Shown here: positions 62,021 through 64,000 of the stretch, piece by piece | How the letters are laid out: every line of letters begins with the position of its first letter | Position numbering within the stretch: the stretch's first letter is position 1 | Assembly (NCBI RefSeq): GCF_019056515.1 | Contig: NZ_CP064873.1 | Location: 1,116,001-1,180,000 of the forward strand | Direction of reading: 5' to 3' | Source: Microbacterium paraoxydans | Lineage (GTDB): Bacteria; Actinomycetota; Actinomycetes; Actinomycetales; Microbacteriaceae | Length of the DNA stretch: 64,000 bases | Translations under genes and position numbers: made by a program | The notes under the pieces: model-generated | What the model saw: the letters and a program-made list of their open reading frames with translations, nothing else | What the model was told of the DNA's origin: nothing | The model's database searches: none

Positions 62021-63288
62021 CAGCGCGCCTCCGTCACGGGCGGGGCGACGTCGTCGCTGTCGTGCGTGCGCCAGTCGTCCGGCAACAGGTAGTCGAGGAC
62101 GTCGTCGATGCTGATCGCGCCGACGAGGCGGTGGGCCGCGTCGATCACGGGCAGGGAGACGAGGTCGTAGCTGGCGAGCATGCGGGCGACCTCGGCGGCG
62201 GAGGCGGTGACGGGCACCGGCTCGAGGCTGTCGTCGAGGATGGCGCCGAGCCGCTCGTGCGGCGGATAGCGCAGCATCCGCTGGAAGTGCACGAGGCCGA
62301 GCAGCCGCCCGGTCGGCGTCTCGAACGGTGGGAGCGTCACGAACACCGCTGCCGCCAGGGCCGGGTGCAGCTCGTGGCGGCGGATGAGCGCCAGGGCCTC
62401 GGCGACCGTGGCGTCGGCGGACAGGATGATCGGCTCCGGGGTCATCAGACCGCCGGCCGTGTCGGGACCGTAGCGCAGCAGCATCCGCACGTCTTCCGCC
62501 TTCTCCGGCTCCATCCGCTGGAGCAGCTCCTCCAGCTGGGTGGGCGGAAGCTGGGCGAGGAGGTCGGCGGCGTCGTCCGGCTCCATCTGATCGAGGATGT
62601 CGGCCGCGCGCTCCTCGCCGAGGCGGTCGAGGATGTGCACCTGCTCGTCCTCCGGCATCTCCTCGAGGGCGTCGGCGAGGCGATCGTCGGAGAGCTCCTC
62701 CGCGACCTCGATCATCCGCTGCTGCGGGAGGTCGAGGAGCGTGTTGGCGAGATCCGCGGCGTGCAGCTCGGAGTACGAGGCGACGAGCTGCTCGGCGGAC
62801 TGCGACTCGCCCGGTGCGTGCTCCTCGGTGACCTCGCTCCAGGCCGCGAACGTCGTCGGGCCCTTGGCGAACGGCGACGCGCCGGTCTTCGGGCGGCGCA
62901 GGAAGAGCTGACTGATCGCCCACTCGCCGAGACGGTTCGGCTCGATCGCCACGTCCTCGATCACCGCGGTGCCGCTGCCGTCGGTCAGACTCACCCGCCG
63001 GCCCAGCATTTCGGCGAGGACGCGCACCTCGCCGGCGCGGGGAGAGAAGCGCCGCACGTTGATGAGGCCGGTGGTGATGACCTGCCCGGACCGGATCGAC
63101 GTGACCCGGCCGATCGAGAGGAACACATGGCGCCGGCCGGGGATCTCCACGACCAGTCCGATCACGCGCGGGGCCGCGGTACTTCGATACACGACGACGA
63201 CGTCCCGGACCTTGCCGAGCCGGTCGCCGACGGGATCGAAGACGGCGCACCCTGCCAGGCGCGCGGCGAAAACCCGTTGTGTGCTCAC
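62020..63288 (-). CDS. Soluble MgtE_N and CBS domain protein
   Basis: A 422-residue protein with no membrane helices. The N-terminus (1-130) looks like two PRC-barrel-type beta units, 170-275 is the MgtE N-terminal superhelix (LHAADLANTLLDLP, repeats of LADALEEMPEDE and ADLLAQLPPTQ), and 280-400 is a CBS pair (GLMTPEPIILSADATV; LVSLPVIDAAHRLVGAISIDDVLD). In MgtE these parts sense magnesium and gate the channel, but the channel domain is missing. It may sense magnesium or nucleotide for the DUF1003 protein. Leaderless GTG start. Confidence 0.87.
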   Translation of the reverse strand: MSTQRVFAARLAGCAVFDPVGDRLGKVRDVVVVYRSTAAPRVIGLVVEIPGRRHVFLSIGRVTSIRSGQVITTGLINVRRFSPRAGEVRVLAEMLGRRVSLTDGSGTAVIEDVAIEPNRLGEWAISQLFLRRPKTGASPFAKGPTTFAAWSEVTEEHAPGESQSAEQLVASYSELHAADLANTLLDLPQQRMIEVAEELSDDRLADALEEMPEDEQVHILDRLGEERAADILDQMEPDDAADLLAQLPPTQLEELLQRMEPEKAEDVRMLLRYGPDTAGGLMTPEPIILSADATVAEALALIRRHELHPALAAAVFVTLPPFETPTGRLLGLVHFQRMLRYPPHERLGAILDDSLEPVPVTASAAEVARMLASYDLVSLPVIDAAHRLVGAISIDDVLDYLLPDDWRTHDSDDVAPPVTEAR

Positions 63289-63294
63289 CCGACC

Positions 63295-63300
63295 AGCGTA
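63295..63300 (-). promoter_or_regulatory. -10 element TACGCT for the MgtE_N/CBS-DUF1003-mrp operon
   Basis: TACGCT, six bases before the GTG at 63288; leaderless spacing. Confidence 0.55.
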
Positions 63301-63375
63301 GCCCGCGGCGTGCCGGGGCGGCTGTCGGGGCGGTCGCTCGGCCGGCCGCGAGGCACGACGTGGAAGAATAGCCGG

Positions 63376-64000
63376 ATGAGCATGCTGAATCGCCCCGCGA
63401 GCGGCACGGACACCGGTGAGATCGTCGCCTCCATGCGCGACTACGAGAGCGCGCAGAAGGCGGTGTCGAAGCTGATCGCCGGAGAGGTCCCTGCGCGCGA
63501 CATCGCGATCGTCGGGCAGAGCGTGCGGACGGTCGAGCGGGTGACCGGACGGCTCGGCTACGCCGCGGCCGCGCGCTCGGGCGCGATCAACGGGGTGCTC
63601 ATCGGCCTCTTCCTGTCGGCGATCCTCGTCCTGGGCAACCCCGAGGTGCCGATCCAGCTGTTCGTCGGCTTCGTCCTCATCGGCGTCGCGGTGGGCATGC
63701 TGCTGAGCCTCATCACCTACGCCATCGTGCGTCGCCGCCGTGACTTCGCGAGTGTGACGCAGTTCGCCGCGGATCACTACGAGGTGACCGTGCAGCCCGG
63801 GTCGCTGGCGAAGGCGCGGCAGGTCCTCGGCGCGCAGCGGGTCGCCCCCGTGCGTCCTCCGGTGAACCTGGACGAGCCGCCGAAGTACGGCGAGCGGATC
63901 CCGCAGGGCGCTCCTGCTCCGGCTCCTGAACCCGCTCCTGAGCCCGGCCCGGCCCCTGAGCCTGCTCCGGCCCCTGAACCGGCTCCTGAGCCCGGCCCGG
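63376..64000 (+). CDS. General stress protein 17M-like membrane protein (partial, runs off the window)
   Basis: At least 208 residues, with the 3' end missing. The N-terminal domain (about 13-60; IVASMRDYESAQKAVSKLI and VPARDIAIVG) is the general stress protein 17M-like fold, followed by two helices at about 68-86 and 93-117 and a charged region. From about residue 185 the chain becomes a Pro/Ala/Glu repeat (PAPEPAPEPGP). An AAGAAT hexamer at leaderless distance precedes the ATG. Function unknown. Confidence 0.82.
   Translation, partial: MSMLNRPASGTDTGEIVASMRDYESAQKAVSKLIAGEVPARDIAIVGQSVRTVERVTGRLGYAAAARSGAINGVLIGLFLSAILVLGNPEVPIQLFVGFVLIGVAVGMLLSLITYAIVRRRRDFASVTQFAADHYEVTVQPGSLAKARQVLGAQRVAPVRPPVNLDEPPKYGERIPQGAPAPAPEPAPEPGPAPEPAPAPEPAPEPGP
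63911..64000 (+). repeat. Pro/Ala/Glu-coding short tandem repeat
   Basis: Units of CCTGAGCCTGCTCCGGC-like 6- to 12-base repeats code for PAPEPAPEPGP. The stretch continues past the window, so its copy number is not known. Such repeats are unstable and give a stiff extended linker. Confidence 0.7.

Overview
The window is a gene-dense stretch of a very GC-rich chromosome. Its gene families point to an actinobacterium of the Microbacteriaceae, most likely Microbacterium or a close relative. The evidence is actinobacterial-type DapC/DapD/DapE, DUF3117, TatB and Mrp neighbours, many GTG starts, and promoters of the form TANNNT followed six bases later by the start codon (leaderless mRNAs). Genus assignment is my inference from protein character, not a search. 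I see no tRNA, rRNA, CRISPR array, insertion sequence or prophage gene. No gene-free stretch exceeds 300 bases.

Region 1 (1-15.7 kb) is accessory and stress-related. It starts with the end of ychF, a DUF4279 gene bracketed by imperfect copies of the ychF 3' end, and a LysM-like lipoprotein. Next come a three-gene, stop/start-overlapping set around a BLUF blue-light sensor, a GH65 sugar phosphorylase, and a manganese catalase coupled to a short-chain dehydrogenase. An M20 peptidase, an alpha/beta-hydrolase-like protein without its nucleophile, a lipoprotein, a cysteine-less HesB-like protein, GNAT, Dps, a PlsC-like acyltransferase, an AhpD-like protein, a 48-residue CxxxxC peptide and a DHA2 drug exporter follow.

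Region 2 (15.8-25.3 kb) holds a type-1 ABC exporter and the de novo NAD block read leftward: a NrtR-type regulator, nadA, nadB, nadC and a cysteine desulfurase, with four of the five genes overlapping, then a glycosyltransferase and an SDR.

Region 3 (25.3-41.7 kb) has two Opp/Dpp-type ABC import operons around the glycine cleavage operon gcvTHP. The first importer has a 12-bp perfect inverted repeat over its promoter that resembles ROK-repressor operators, which hints at an oligosaccharide rather than a peptide substrate. The second has fused ATPase domains and a strong stem-loop between the binding-protein and permease genes. gcvT is preceded by a tandem glycine riboswitch whose downstream stem can cover the Shine-Dalgarno sequence.

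Region 4 (41.7-64 kb) is mostly conserved core: typA, a muralytic-domain protein, glutaminase plus MFS exporter, XRE-cupin regulator with azlCD, ferredoxin, dapC, citrate synthase, a DEAD-box helicase, divergent dapD/dapE, a PIG-V-like mannosyltransferase, DUF3117, an O-methyltransferase, tatB, mrp, DUF1003, an MgtE_N/CBS protein and a general-stress-type membrane protein cut by the window edge. The order typA, ferredoxin, dapC, dapD, dapE, DUF3117, methyltransferase, tatB, mrp, DUF1003, MgtE_N/CBS follows the Mycobacterium tuberculosis chromosome as I recall it, without sigE-rseA-htrA between the methyltransferase and tatB.
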